This document shows, in pieces, positions 42,585 through 52,971 of a stretch of 64,000 nt of DNA. The notes below the pieces were generated by a model. The model did no database searches and was not told the origin of the DNA. It saw nothing but the letters and a program-made list of their open reading frames with translations. Every line of letters starts with the position of its first letter. The stretch's first letter is position 1. The position numbers and the translations under genes were made by a program. Source of the DNA: Rhodovibrio salinarum DSM 9154 (GTDB lineage Bacteria; Pseudomonadota; Alphaproteobacteria; Kiloniellales; Rhodovibrionaceae). The stretch is from positions 3,049,660-3,113,659 of the forward strand of contig NZ_KI911559.1 of NCBI RefSeq assembly GCF_000515255.1, given 5' to 3'.

Positions 42585-42755
42585 GACGGTCGCTCTATCT
42601 TCGGATGATTGGGGTTTCACGCGCGTCTGCCGCGCGCAAAGCGCGGGCAAAAGACCGTGCACCCGTCCTCCTGTCAAGAGACCCGGGCCAGCCATCGCGA
42701 AACATCTGCGATCGGCGGTTTCCCAGCGCCGCGCCAGCGCGTATATACGAGAGCA

Positions 42756-43928
42756 ATGAGCCTGATCACCGACAGCCAAACCCTCGCCGACTTCTGCGCA
42801 CGCCTGCACAGCGCCCCCTACATCACGGTCGACACCGAGTTCCTGCGCGACACCACCTACTGGCCCAAGCTGTGCCTAGTTCAGCTTGGCGGGCCGGTGG
42901 ACCCGGACGCGGCAGCGGATCCGGTGGCCGCGATCGACGCGCTGGCAGACGGGCTGAATCTGCAGCCGCTGTTCGACCTGCTGCGCGACCGCAATGTCCT
43001 GAAGGTGTTCCACTCCGGACGGCAGGACATGGAAATCTTCTACAATCTGATGGACGGCGACCTGCCCCAGCCGATCTTCGACACCCAGGTCGCGGCGATG
43101 GTCTGCGGCTTCGGTGAGCAGGTCGGCTACGACACGCTGGCGAAGAAGCTGGTCGGGGCACACATCGACAAGTCCTCGCGCTTCGCCGACTGGTCGAAGC
43201 GGCCGCTGACCGACAAGCAGCTACACTATGCGCTCTCCGACGTCACCCATTTGCGCCAGATCTACGAGGCGCTGAAAGCGCAGCTGGAACGCACCGGCCG
43301 GGCCGGGTGGTTGGACGAAGAGATGGCGATTCTGACCGACCCCAACACCTACTGCACCGACCCCGAAACGGCCTGGCAAAGGCTCAAGACCCGCAGCAGC
43401 GATCGCAAGTACCTCGCCGTTCTGCGCGCGGTCGCCGCTTGGCGGGAGCGCGAGGCGCAGCGGCGCAACGTCCCACGTAACCGTGTGATCCGGGACGAGC
43501 AGATCCAGGACATTGCCGCCCACGCTCCCCGCGACCAAGCCAGCTTGGCCCGCACCCGCGGCCTTGGCGCCGATTTCGCGCGCGGGCGTTTGGGCGAAGG
43601 CATTCTGGGGGCGGTCGAGAGCGCGCTCGGCCAGCCCAAGGAAGCCTGGCCCAAGCCGCCCCAGAAACCCGAGATTCCACCTGGCCTAGGCCCGCTGATC
43701 GAACTGCTGAAGGTCCTGCTCAAGACCAAGTGCGAGCAACACGGAGTGGCCCAGAAGCTGGTCGCCACCTCCCAGGACCTCGAACAGATCGCTGCCGACG
43801 ATGCGGCGGACGTCACGGCGCTACGCGGCTGGCGCCGGGAGGTTTTCGGCGAAGACGCCCTGCGGCTGAAACATGGCCGACTCGCGCTCGCGGCTAAGGG
43901 CCGCGGGGTCATGTTGATCGAGATTTAG
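42756..43928 (+). CDS. rnd: Ribonuclease D
   Basis: A 390-residue 3'-5' exoribonuclease involved in tRNA 3' maturation. The DEDD exonuclease motifs are [17 protein letters not shown] near residue 18, [18 protein letters not shown] near residue 85, and [20 protein letters not shown] near residue 160. An HRDC domain (about 215-290) has [21 protein letters not shown] second helical region follows. The ATG at 42756 is used; the in-frame upstream stretch shows no conserved residues. It is divergent from aspS. Confidence 0.96.
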   Translation: MSLITDSQTLADFCARLHSAPYITVDTEFLRDTTYWPKLCLVQLGGPVDPDAAADPVAAIDALADGLNLQPLFDLLRDRNVLKVFHSGRQDMEIFYNLMDGDLPQPIFDTQVAAMVCGFGEQVGYDTLAKKLVGAHIDKSSRFADWSKRPLTDKQLHYALSDVTHLRQIYEALKAQLERTGRAGWLDEEMAILTDPNTYCTDPETAWQRLKTRSSDRKYLAVLRAVAAWREREAQRRNVPRNRVIRDEQIQDIAAHAPRDQASLARTRGLGADFARGRLGEGILGAVESALGQPKEAWPKPPQKPEIPPGLGPLIELLKVLLKTKCEQHGVAQKLVATSQDLEQIAADDAADVTALRGWRREVFGEDALRLKHGRLALAAKGRGVMLIEI

Positions 43929-44116
43929 ATGCTCGCAACGCACGAGCACACGCTGAGGGCGTATTTGAAATACTCACACCAACCGTGGCTGCAACCGCAA
44001 GCGGACCTCACGGGCTGATTCCGAACTCGTTCCAGTCGGATTTGCTAAATAAACACCTGTTTGACTGATCGCTTCCGTTAAGCGACTCCTAAGACTTGAA
44101 TGCAATTGTCGCGGCC

Positions 44117-45940
44117 ATGGCCCCGACTCCGCCTCGCCGCGGCACCCCACCTGCCTCGACTTCCCGCTCGATCCTTCTGGCATCGAGCGTGATCGCCTGC
44201 GCGCTCATCGCAGCGACGGCTTGGATCGGCTGGCGGGACTACACCAACTTGCGCGCGCAGGCCGGTACCGGGCTTGTCCAGCATACGCGCATGCTGGTCT
44301 CCCACACCGAGCGCGCCCTAGACGCCACGGACCTCACACTCAAAACCCTGATCAACCGGTTCAAAACCGTGCCGTGGGACGAGGTGGTCAACACCACCGC
44401 GACCCACCAAGCCCTGAGCCAGGCAGAGGCGCGCCTGCCGCATGTTGGCGCGGTCTGGCTGGTCGACCAGAACGGCTATCTGCGCGGCCTAGATGCAAGC
44501 CGGGTCACACCGGACCTGGACCTATTCGACCGGCAGTACTGGCGCGCCCACGCGATCGACCGTCATGACGGTCCCTACTTCAGCGAGCCGCTGCGCGACC
44601 GGCTTGGCCAGCGCTCGATGAGCGTGATGAGTCTGCCCATCTACGTCCGGCAACATAGCTTCCGAGGGGTCATCGCCGCCTCGTTGACGCCGACCTACTA
44701 CCTGCCCGTGCTTTCCTCGAACCACGGATGCCAGGGCTGCGAGAATGCCCTGGTGCGCGCAGATGGGCGCCCGATCGTGGCCACTCAAAAGAGAACCGAA
44801 ACGCTGGCACAGCTGCGCGAGGCGATACGTCAGGAAATCTCCGACGGAACTGGGGATCGCGAACTCTTCGAGTTCACCACAGAAACGGGCACAACCCTTG
44901 TCACCATCCAGCCTTCCCAGCGTTTTTCCATCGCCGTCGTCGGGATGCTGCGCGAGCAGTCGATCCTGCAGCAATGGTTTCATCGGGAGACGCCGATCTT
45001 CGGATTGGCCGGCGCAGCGTTGCTGCTGCTTACGTTTGGGGCGTGGAAACTCTCGCGAAGCGCCGCCACCCAAGAACAGCACGCGCGTGAGCTAGGTCGC
45101 ACCGCCCGCGAACTGGCGGGCGCAAAGGCAGAAGCCGAACGCCAGCAGGAGGCCGAAAGCCACGCACGGCAGGAAGCAGCCGAAGCAAACCGGGCAAAAT
45201 CCGATTTTCTCGCGGTGATGAGCCACGAGCTGCGCACCCCGCTCAACGCGATCCTTGGCTTTTCTGAAATCATCGCGGACCGCTCGTTCGGCCCGCACGC
45301 GACCGATCGCTACAGCGCCTACGCCAAGGATATACAGATCAGTGGTCAACACCTCCTATCGTTGATCAACGACATTCTGGATCTGTCGAAAATCGAAGCC
45401 GGACGCTACCAGATCACTCCTGAAGCAGTCGCCCTCGATAAATCGGTCGCGGACTGCCTCAAACTGGTCCAACAACGGCACACCGGCAACGATGTTCATT
45501 TCGATATCGAGGTCGGCAACATCGAAATCTGGGCCGATCCTCGCGCACTCAAGCAAATACTGTTGAACCTGATCGGCAACGCGGCAAAGTTCACGCAACA
45601 GGGCCAGATCGTCGTCAGAGCCTGGGATTTGGGAGATTCCGTGCAAATCCACGTGGCCGACACGGGCCCTGGGATGACGGCAGAGCAAATCACACTGGCC
45701 CTGCAACCTTTCAGACAAGTGGATCGATCGTTAGCGCGCCGGCACGACGGAACCGGGCTTGGCCTGACCATCGTGGACCGTCTTGTACGCTTGCATGGCG
45801 GATCAATAGAGATCGACAGCGCACCGCAGCAGGGAACGCGCATTACGCTTTCGTTCCCCCGGAGACCCCCATCACCACAGACGACTCGGGAGCATCAAAC
45901 AGCCCAAACGACACATGTAGAACCTGCCCTGGAAAGCTAA
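44117..45940 (+). CDS. Membrane sensor histidine kinase with periplasmic Cache-like domain
   Basis: A 607-residue kinase. The first membrane helix (about residues 17-40) and the second (about 285-305) enclose a 240-residue periplasmic region with the dCache-like blocks GAVWLVDQNGYLRGLDASR and DRQYWRAHAIDRHDGPYFSE. It contains a CxxC pair in NHGCQGCENALV. A coiled-coil linker of Glu/Ala/Arg leads to HisKA (AVMSHELRTPLNAILGFSEI near residue 372) and HATPase (VADTGPGMTAEQ, GTGLGLTIVDRL). A TTG at 44096 would add seven residues; neither start has a good ribosome site. No response regulator nearby. Confidence 0.93.
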   Translation: MAPTPPRRGTPPASTSRSILLASSVIACALIAATAWIGWRDYTNLRAQAGTGLVQHTRMLVSHTERALDATDLTLKTLINRFKTVPWDEVVNTTATHQALSQAEARLPHVGAVWLVDQNGYLRGLDASRVTPDLDLFDRQYWRAHAIDRHDGPYFSEPLRDRLGQRSMSVMSLPIYVRQHSFRGVIAASLTPTYYLPVLSSNHGCQGCENALVRADGRPIVATQKRTETLAQLREAIRQEISDGTGDRELFEFTTETGTTLVTIQPSQRFSIAVVGMLREQSILQQWFHRETPIFGLAGAALLLLTFGAWKLSRSAATQEQHARELGRTARELAGAKAEAERQQEAESHARQEAAEANRAKSDFLAVMSHELRTPLNAILGFSEIIADRSFGPHATDRYSAYAKDIQISGQHLLSLINDILDLSKIEAGRYQITPEAVALDKSVADCLKLVQQRHTGNDVHFDIEVGNIEIWADPRALKQILLNLIGNAAKFTQQGQIVVRAWDLGDSVQIHVADTGPGMTAEQITLALQPFRQVDRSLARRHDGTGLGLTIVDRLVRLHGGSIEIDSAPQQGTRITLSFPRRPPSPQTTREHQTAQTTHVEPALES

Positions 45941-46304
45941 GCCTATGGGCCAAAAAGATGCAGCCCGAGTTCGCCAGCTTGTCCAGCATCGCCGACGTGG
46001 CGGCTGTCCTTGAACATCTCGGCTCTGAAGCGACAGGCTCGACGCAGATAGTTTCGCGTTGCAATAATAGAACAGCCCAGCCTTGGCGAACATAGCCGTG
46101 GGGGGACGATCACCTCATCGCGCCGCTCGCCCGGTCAAAGCGCCGCCAATACATCCCTCCCAAAAATGCCTAGCGGATCGCCGGCTCCAGTTCGCCATGT
46201 TGTTCCCATCCCTCCCAGACCTATGTGATTGGCGCATCCGTTTCAGCCGCAGGCTGGCGGGCCCGATCAATGGCTCGGACCCGGACGCGATCAGCACGGA
46301 GCGC

Positions 46305-47969
46305 ATGCGTGCCTGCAACCAGCAGGCCGGGGTGCGTATCTTGTTCCTGCTCTTGGTCTGCACGCTTGTCGGCTACCTGACCGAACGCACGGCGTACGAC
46401 CATTCGCAACAGACGCTGCGGGAAGCGACACAGGATGCCGTCACCGAACTGCGCGTGGAGATTGAGCGCACCCTGAGCAACCAGAGCGGCCGCCTGCGTG
46501 CCCTCGCAGCCTATGTCCGAAGCAAACCCGACGTTAATCAAACCGAGTTCGCTGAGTTCGCCGCCGATCTCGCCACCGAAAGCCAGACCTTCACCCGCAA
46601 CATCGCCTTGGCCAAGGGTCTGGTCGTGACACACGTCTACCCGATCGAACCGAACAAACGGGCGATTGGATTGGACCTGCGTCAGCACGCCCAACAGTGG
46701 CCGGGGGTGGCGCAGACAGTGCAGACGAACAAAGTCACGCTGGCAGGACCGCTGGATCTGGTCCAAGGCGGTCAGGGCATTATCGCGCGGATACCGATCC
46801 GGCTGCCGGATAGCCCATTCCAGGAAAATCGCCTTTGGGGACTCGCCTCGATCGTACTCGATGTCGAGGCGTTCCTGGCACACCTCGATCTCGCGAAATA
46901 TCAGGACCAGTTGGCGCTAACCCTCAGCACCGCTGGATCCTCGGACCAAGGCCGCACGACGTTTTTCCGCACCGGCCCCGTGGTCGACGAGCCCGCCGTG
47001 GTGACCACCGCGCAACTGGCCAATGCCACCTGGATTCTGCGGGCCGCCCCACGGTCAGGCTGGCCGACCCTGTCCAAGTATTTCGCCGAAATCGTGATCG
47101 CGACGGCCTTGTTCTTCTTGGTGGGGCTGGCGTTGATCTGCGCCACGTTGAGATACGAGGTGGCGCTCATCCGCCTCGCCCGGGAAAACGAACAGGCACG
47201 CCAGGCCGCCGAGACGGCGAGTCAGTCGAAAAGCGTTTTCCTGGCCAACATGAGCCATGAGCTGCGCACACCGCTCAATGCCGTGCTCGGCTACACCGAG
47301 ATCATGCAGAAAAACATGTTCGGCCCGTTGGGAGACGAACGCTACACACGCTACGTCGATGATATCCACAGGAGCGGGCTCTATCTGCTCGATCTCCTGA
47401 CCGACGTCCTCGACCTCTCGCGGATCGAAGCGGGTGGCCGCCCCTTGGAAACCGCCTGCGTGCCGCTGTCCCAGGTGCTGGAGGATGTCCTGACCATCTC
47501 CAGACATGCGCATTCGGCGATCACCTTCGACCCTGCGGACGATCTCTTCGTGGCTGCCGATGTCCGCGCGCTGAAGCAGGTTCTGATCAACGTCACCGGG
47601 AACGCCATCAAACACGGCAACGGCGCCGCGATCCGCATCACGGCCACCCACATCGACACGCATAAAGCAGCGATTCGGGTTGAGGACGATGGCCCCGGCA
47701 TCCCGGCCGAGGCCCTGCCCCACGTGATGGAACCTTTCTTCACAGGGGCTGAAAATCAATGGACAGCCAAGAACCGGCGCCACGGAACCGGCATCGGCCT
47801 GGCGCTGTCTCAGCGCCTGGTAGCTGCGATGGAAGGTCGACTCTCGATCACCAGCCAGCAAGGCAAGGGGACCACCGTCACGATCGAACTGCCGACCTGC
47901 GACGGTCCGGATTGCACCAATACCGAGGTTGATCCTTGGCCATCGAACAATGCGGCCGTTGCGATCTAG
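46305..47969 (+). CDS. CHASE-type membrane sensor histidine kinase
   Basis: From the ATG at 46305 this is a 554-residue kinase; GGAG lies just before it. Longer readings from 46197 or 46083 exist but add sequence without a domain. Membrane helix 1 (ILFLLLVCTLVGYL) starts at residue 11 and helix 2 (IVIATALFFLVGLALICATL) near residue 265. The periplasmic part has CHASE-domain features: FTRNIALAKGLVVTHVYPIE, then KRAIGLDLRQH. HisKA is ANMSHELRTPLNAVLGYTEI and HATPase VEDDGPGIPAEAL with GTGIGLALSQRL. It has no adjacent response regulator and follows another orphan kinase gene in the same direction. Confidence 0.92.
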   Translation: MRACNQQAGVRILFLLLVCTLVGYLTERTAYDHSQQTLREATQDAVTELRVEIERTLSNQSGRLRALAAYVRSKPDVNQTEFAEFAADLATESQTFTRNIALAKGLVVTHVYPIEPNKRAIGLDLRQHAQQWPGVAQTVQTNKVTLAGPLDLVQGGQGIIARIPIRLPDSPFQENRLWGLASIVLDVEAFLAHLDLAKYQDQLALTLSTAGSSDQGRTTFFRTGPVVDEPAVVTTAQLANATWILRAAPRSGWPTLSKYFAEIVIATALFFLVGLALICATLRYEVALIRLARENEQARQAAETASQSKSVFLANMSHELRTPLNAVLGYTEIMQKNMFGPLGDERYTRYVDDIHRSGLYLLDLLTDVLDLSRIEAGGRPLETACVPLSQVLEDVLTISRHAHSAITFDPADDLFVAADVRALKQVLINVTGNAIKHGNGAAIRITATHIDTHKAAIRVEDDGPGIPAEALPHVMEPFFTGAENQWTAKNRRHGTGIGLALSQRLVAAMEGRLSITSQQGKGTTVTIELPTCDGPDCTNTEVDPWPSNNAAVAI

Positions 47970-48000
47970 GACGCCTGCAGGCGCCGCACGTCCTCAAACC

Positions 48001-48231
48001 TTATGCTGCCAGGCGCGGGTCTTCACCGTTCTTCTGATGGACCTGCGCTGCGAATTTGTTGTGCAGCATCCGCAAGGCACTCGCGAGGGACGTGAACTCC
48101 CGGCCATCTGCCGATACCGCGATCGCGCTCGTTGCGATAAAATAAGCTGACTCCGCATCCGCGACGACGACCCCCAGAATATGGCCGGACACCTCCACAA
48201 CGCACCGGTCTAGACCTGCTTGAACATACAT
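48001..48231 (-). CDS. Small hypothetical protein
   Basis: A 76-residue protein beginning MYVQAGLDRCVVEVSGHILG and continuing with AYFIATSAIAVSADGREFTS. The start is marked by a strong GGGAGG ribosome site four to six bases away. The alternation of hydrophobic and polar residues suggests beta strands followed by a helix (LASALRMLHNKFAAQVHQK). I do not recognise a family. It is convergent with the CHASE kinase gene, whose stop is 32 bases away. Confidence 0.65.
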   Translation of the reverse strand: MYVQAGLDRCVVEVSGHILGVVVADAESAYFIATSAIAVSADGREFTSLASALRMLHNKFAAQVHQKNGEDPRLAA

Positions 48232-48423
48232 CGCTGGACCTCCCTTGGATCGCTGCGGAGGACCGTAACGACGCGGTATGACGTTCAGGTGTCGACGCCA
48301 CGACAGAACGTTTGCAACCGAAGAGCCAGCCACCCTCGCCTGGGGACGATCAAGCTGCACAAGGCGGACGAACGTCTTGAGAGGCACATATATCAGCGCC
48401 TCCCCAAAAGGCACATTTGTCCT

Positions 48424-49944
48424 CTAGAAAACGTCCCCGCGCTTCGCCCCGACCGCTTTCACGAGCGCTTTCAGGCGTTTCTCCACCACCTCGCCTGGCG
48501 CCGCACTCGTGTCGTCGGGCAGCCGGACGTTCAGGGTCTCGCCATGCCATTCCAGGCGGGCATTGGCGAGCAGGCCGCGGGTGCCGGCCGAGACGGTGAT
48601 GCCCAGACGCAGGGCGTTGCCGACGATCTCCGCGCGTTCGATCTGGCGCGCATCCATCAGTTGGCGCGGCGTCTGGGCGGCGTTCTCGTGCGGCTTGCCG
48701 CCATAGCGGATGAAGGCGGTGTAGGCGAGAAACGCCCGCTCGGCGTGGTTCAGGGCAAGCAGCGGCAGACGCAGGATGCGATAGAGTGCCTGCACCGCAC
48801 GGTAATCCGGGTGCTCCCGCCAGGCGATGTCGGCCAGATGCCCCGCCGCCCGGCGCAGTCGGCGCTCGTCGTCCGTCTCGTCCGTGAACAGTGGCTCCGT
48901 CCAGGCGAACATCTCGGCGCCCAGATCGCCGAAGCGCCCCTCCGCCTGTGCCAGATCGCTCGCCGCCGCGATCAGCGGGTCGCGCGTCTGCTGCTCGGCC
49001 TCCAGTAGATCGAATAGATGCCCCTCCCGCAGCCCGAAGGCGGAAAAGGTTACCCCCTCCGGACGCAAGCGGCGCAGTACCCGGCCCATCAGCAACGCGG
49101 CGTACGGCAAGGTCTCCAGCCGGCGCTTCGACACCCCGCGGATGCGCGAGAGCGAGCGCGGCCCCAGACGCGAGACGACGCGTGCCATGTCCTGGGCGGT
49201 TCGCCGCTGCAGGGTATAGCCATGGATCACGTGCAGCGGATACTGCGTCTGCTCCATATGGATGCGCGCGAGCGCGCGCCACGCCCCGCCGACCGGGAAG
49301 AAATCGGCGCCGCCCGCTTCGCTGAGCCAGGACACGTTGTCCAACTGACGGTCGATCTCCGCCACAGCGGCCTCGCGTGAGCCGCCGGAAACCTCTGCCA
49401 GGCGCAACGGCCCCAACGGCAGGCTCACCGCATCGCCCAGTTGCCCCCGGTCAAGGCGCACCAACTCCAGGCTGCCACCGCCCAGGTCACCCATCAGGCC
49501 GGTGGCCTCTGGCATCGAGGAGACGACGCCAAGCGCCGCCAACCGCGCTTCCGACAGCCCCGACAGCACGGTCACCTTGCAGCCCGTGCGCCGTTCGACA
49601 TCGGCGACGAACTGCGGGCCGTTATCCGCATCACGCGTCGCGGCGGTCGCGATCAGATCCAGTCGAACGACCTCCATTGCCCGGGCGATTCGGGCAAAGC
49701 GGTCCAGGTTGGTCAGCGCAAGCTTGACGCCTTCGTCATTCAGCCGCCCGGTCTGATCCATGCCGCGGCCCAGCCCACACAACACCCGCTCGTTGAATAC
49801 CGGGGTGGGCGCACGGTCCAGTTTGTCGAAGACGACCAGACGGATCGAGTTGGAGCCGACGTCGACGACTCCCACACGCCCATCGCCAAGCGCGTCCTGG
49901 GGTGTGGGCGACGCGGGCTGGGACGGGCTGGTGGCCGATGGCAT
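48424..49944 (-). CDS. ppx: Exopolyphosphatase (Ppx/GppA family)
   Basis: A 506-residue ASKHA-fold phosphatase that shortens polyphosphate or removes the 5' phosphate of pppGpp. The phosphate-1 motif VGVVDVGSNSIRLVVFDKL is near residue 24, a catalytic Glu region is VTVLSGLSEARLAALGV near residue 125, and the phosphate-2 loop is GLMGDLGGGSLELVRL near residue 148. A C-terminal HD-like helical domain (about 320-500) follows. It starts 48 bases after ppk1 on the same strand, so polymer synthesis and breakdown enzymes are co-transcribed. Confidence 0.95.
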   Translation of the reverse strand: MPSATSPSQPASPTPQDALGDGRVGVVDVGSNSIRLVVFDKLDRAPTPVFNERVLCGLGRGMDQTGRLNDEGVKLALTNLDRFARIARAMEVVRLDLIATAATRDADNGPQFVADVERRTGCKVTVLSGLSEARLAALGVVSSMPEATGLMGDLGGGSLELVRLDRGQLGDAVSLPLGPLRLAEVSGGSREAAVAEIDRQLDNVSWLSEAGGADFFPVGGAWRALARIHMEQTQYPLHVIHGYTLQRRTAQDMARVVSRLGPRSLSRIRGVSKRRLETLPYAALLMGRVLRRLRPEGVTFSAFGLREGHLFDLLEAEQQTRDPLIAAASDLAQAEGRFGDLGAEMFAWTEPLFTDETDDERRLRRAAGHLADIAWREHPDYRAVQALYRILRLPLLALNHAERAFLAYTAFIRYGGKPHENAAQTPRQLMDARQIERAEIVGNALRLGITVSAGTRGLLANARLEWHGETLNVRLPDDTSAAPGEVVEKRLKALVKAVGAKRGDVF

Positions 49945-49992
49945 CGAGGGGCAAGCCGCCTGTGAACGATCCCGCGGGGTCCGGGCCTAAGC

Positions 49993-52212
49993 CTAAGCGC
50001 GGCCCAGATGAAGGCGCGGCGCCTTCTTGGCCTTGCGCAGGGCGCTGCCGCGGCCGGACAGGCTGGGATTGGTCATGAAGTAGGTGTGCGCGCTGAACGC
50101 GTCCTCATCGGTGGTGACCCGTGTCCAACTGCCGTCCGGGTCCATCTCCCAGGACTGCGCGGCGTCCTTCAGATTGGCAATCATGATCTGATCGAGCACC
50201 TGCTGATGCACGGTTGCGTTTTCGATCGGTACCAGCGTTTCCACCCGGCGGTCCAGGTTGCGTGGCATCCAGTCGGCGGAGGAAATATACACCTTCGCCT
50301 CCGAGGAGGGCAGCCCCGCACCGTTACCGAAGCAGGCGATCCGGCTGTGCTCCAGGAACCGGCCGACGATCGACTTGACCTCGATGTTCTCGCTCATACC
50401 CGGCACGCCGGGGCGCAGGCAACAGATACCACGCACCACCAGCTCGATCTCCACGCCCGCCTGACTGGCTTCATACAGCTTGTCGATGATTCCGGTGTCG
50501 ACCAGGGAATTCATCTTGGCCCAGATCTGCCCTGGCCGACCGGCCTGCACATGGGCGATCTCGTTGTCGATCTCCTTGACCATCTTTTCCCGCAGATCGA
50601 GCGGGGCAACCGCGATCTTTTCCATCGGCGTCGGCTTGGCATAGCCGGTCATGTAGTTGAACAGCCGCGCGGCATCGAGGCAAAGCGCCGGATCGGTCGT
50701 GAAGAACGACAGGTCGGTATAGATCTTCGCCGTAATCGGGTGATAGTTGCCGGTGCCATAGTGGCAGTAGGAGCGCAGGCCGCGCCCCTCGCGCCGCACA
50801 ACCAGCGACACCTTGGCGTGGGTCTTCAGGGTGATGAAACCGTAGACCACCTGAACGCCCGCGCGCTCCAGATTGCGCGCCCAGCGGATGTTGCGCTCCT
50901 CGTCGAAACGGGCCTTCAGCTCCACCAGCGCCGTGACCGACTTGCCGTTCTCCGCCGCCTCAATCAGGGCGGCGATGATCGGACTGTCCTCGCTGGTGCG
51001 GTAGAGCGTCTGCTTGATCGCGACCACCGCCGGATCGTTGGCGGCCTGGTGCAGGAACTGCACCACGACATCGAACGATTCGTAGGGGTGGTGGACGACG
51101 ATGTCCTTCTGCCGGATCGCCGCAAAGCAGTCGCCGCCGTAATCGCGGATACGTTCGGGAAAGCGTGGATTGAACGGCTTGAACACCAGATCGCGGCGGT
51201 CCCCGACGATCAGCTGCTTGACGTCGGACAGACCGATCAGGCCGTCCAGCTCGAACACGTCCTCCTGCAGTACGTTCAACTCGCGCACGATGAAGGTGCG
51301 CAGATCCTCCGGCATCTCGGAGTTGATCGACAGCCGAATCGCAGAGCCGCGCCGCCGACGCTTGAGCGCGCTCTCGAACACGCGCACCAAGTCCTCGGCT
51401 TCTTCCTCGATCTCGATATCGCTGTCGCGGAGCACCCGGAAGTAGCCCATCGAGATCACTTCCAGACCCGGGAACAGCTCGTCGAGATACAGCTCGATCG
51501 CCTGCTCGATCCGCAGGAAGCGAATCTCACTGCTCCCCTCCTCTACGGGCACGCGAATGAAGCGCTCCAGCTGCGGGGGCATCATCATCAACGCATCGAT
51601 GTTTTCGTCGTCCTCCTTTCGGCGCAACTGGAGGACCATGGCGAAGCCCGCATTGGGGACGAACGGGAAGGGGTGTGCCGGATCGACCGCGATCGGCGTC
51701 AACACCGGGAAGATCTGCTCCTTGAAGTAGCGTTCGATCCAGACGCTCTCATCCGCCGTCAGCTCGCTGGAATCGACCACGCTGACGTTCGCCTCGCGGA
51801 GCAGGCGGCGCAACTCGACCCAACTGGCCTGCTGCCGGCGCACCAGATCGCCCGCACGCTTGTTGATCGCCTGCAACTGCTGGGCCGGGGTCAAGCCATC
51901 GGGACTGGGGGTCGTGATCCCCGCGCGCACCTGCCCCTTCAGGCCAGCCACGCGGACCATGTAGAATTCGTCCAAGTTGGACGCGGAGATCGACAGGAAA
52001 CGCAGCCGCTCGAGCAACGGATGGTTCTGGTTGAACGCCTCCTCCAGGACGCGCTCGTTGAAGTCCAGCCAGGAGAGCTCGCGGTTGATGTAGCGGCCCT
52101 CGGCATCCGCCTCGCTGGCCGCCATATCGGCACGCCCATCGGCCGCGCCTTCCAGATCCAGGCGTTCCTCGTCGTCGAGCTTCGGGGCCGCAGGGTGCTG
52201 GCTTTCGGTCAA
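49993..52212 (-). CDS. ppk1: Polyphosphate kinase 1
   Basis: A 739-residue enzyme polymerising the gamma phosphate of ATP into polyphosphate. It has all four domains. The N-terminal domain starts [20 protein letters not shown] near residue 40. The catalytic phospholipase-D-like halves contain [20 protein letters not shown] (autophosphorylated histidine) near residue 460 and [20 protein letters not shown]. The C-terminal part has [20 protein letters not shown]. The first 35 residues are an acidic extension. Genes for ppx (downstream) and the SixA-like phosphatase (divergent) flank it. Confidence 0.98.
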   Translation of the reverse strand: MTESQHPAAPKLDDEERLDLEGAADGRADMAASEADAEGRYINRELSWLDFNERVLEEAFNQNHPLLERLRFLSISASNLDEFYMVRVAGLKGQVRAGITTPSPDGLTPAQQLQAINKRAGDLVRRQQASWVELRRLLREANVSVVDSSELTADESVWIERYFKEQIFPVLTPIAVDPAHPFPFVPNAGFAMVLQLRRKEDDENIDALMMMPPQLERFIRVPVEEGSSEIRFLRIEQAIELYLDELFPGLEVISMGYFRVLRDSDIEIEEEAEDLVRVFESALKRRRRGSAIRLSINSEMPEDLRTFIVRELNVLQEDVFELDGLIGLSDVKQLIVGDRRDLVFKPFNPRFPERIRDYGGDCFAAIRQKDIVVHHPYESFDVVVQFLHQAANDPAVVAIKQTLYRTSEDSPIIAALIEAAENGKSVTALVELKARFDEERNIRWARNLERAGVQVVYGFITLKTHAKVSLVVRREGRGLRSYCHYGTGNYHPITAKIYTDLSFFTTDPALCLDAARLFNYMTGYAKPTPMEKIAVAPLDLREKMVKEIDNEIAHVQAGRPGQIWAKMNSLVDTGIIDKLYEASQAGVEIELVVRGICCLRPGVPGMSENIEVKSIVGRFLEHSRIACFGNGAGLPSSEAKVYISSADWMPRNLDRRVETLVPIENATVHQQVLDQIMIANLKDAAQSWEMDPDGSWTRVTTDEDAFSAHTYFMTNPSLSGRGSALRKAKKAPRLHLGRA

Positions 52213-52415
52213 AGTCGCCTCGTGGTTCTTCGCGATTCCAGGGAGTCAAACTACGGCATTCACCTACCAAAGCAAAATGAACCGCCGATGACAGCGCATC
52301 TATGTCCCCTTGTGTGTCGGCGCGTACCCACGCAGGCCATGTGGGGGGCAAAACCGGTTGCTTCGACCCTCGTACCCGCCGTCACACCACCGAACCGGAG
52401 GCCCCACTTACCGCT

Positions 52416-52934
52416 ATGAAAACGCTCTATCTGCTGCGCCATGCCAAATCCAGCTGGGACGATCCCAGCCTTGCCGACCACGACCGTCCGCTCGCCCCGC
52501 GCGGGCGCAAGGCGGCCCCGCGTATGGCCGTCTGGCTACGCACCCAGGCCATCCGGCCCGACCTTGTGATCTGTTCCAGCGCCGCGCGGGCGCGGGAAAC
52601 CTGGGAGCTGGTCGCCGACGAACTACAGCCGGCCCCGGAAGTCGACGTCCGCCGGGCGGTCTATGACGCCGGACCGGAACAACTGATCGCCGTCGTCCGC
52701 GGCGCGCCGGCACAGATCGATACCTTGATGCTGGTCGGCCACAATCCCGCGATGGAAGAGGCTGCGGCTCTGCTGGCCGGCGACGGCGACCTGCAGGCGC
52801 TGGCGACGCTGCAGAGCAAATACCCGACCGCCGCGATCGCCGAGCTGACCTTCAATGTCGACACCTGGGACAAGGTCGGCCGCGACACGGGCTATCTCAG
52901 TCGCTTCGTCCGACCGAAGGATTTGGCGGGTTAA
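52416..52934 (+). CDS. SixA-like histidine phosphatase
   Basis: A 172-residue histidine phosphatase superfamily protein. The phospho-histidine motif is LYLLRHAKSSWDDPSLADHD near residue 4, the second arginine is in PDLVICSSAARARETWELV, and the late histidine in TLMLVGHNPAMEEAAALLAG. The short single-domain form resembles E. coli SixA, which dephosphorylates histidine phosphotransfer domains. The ATG at 52416 begins exactly at the fold. It lies divergent from ppk1 and convergent with the CYTH-CHAD gene. Confidence 0.93.
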   Translation: MKTLYLLRHAKSSWDDPSLADHDRPLAPRGRKAAPRMAVWLRTQAIRPDLVICSSAARARETWELVADELQPAPEVDVRRAVYDAGPEQLIAVVRGAPAQIDTLMLVGHNPAMEEAAALLAGDGDLQALATLQSKYPTAAIAELTFNVDTWDKVGRDTGYLSRFVRPKDLAG

Positions 52935-52971
52935 TCTCCGCTTCAGGCCCCGGCCGTGCGGCAGCTGCAGC

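Noticed and set aside
40767-42608. A 613-codon open frame opposite aspS
   Set aside because: Antisense to a certain aspartyl-tRNA synthetase; no recognisable protein features.
42585-42809. A 75-residue N-terminal extension of AspRS
   Set aside because: The OB fold starts at the ATG 42584; the extra stretch lies in the divergent promoter region shared with rnd.
48232-48414. An N-terminal extension of the 76-residue protein up to 48414
   Set aside because: The strong GGGAGG ribosome site just before 48231 and the lack of structure in the extension favour the shorter protein.
50008-52419. An 803-codon open frame opposite ppk1
   Set aside because: Antisense shadow of ppk1 with no motif, no ribosome site and the same skewed composition.
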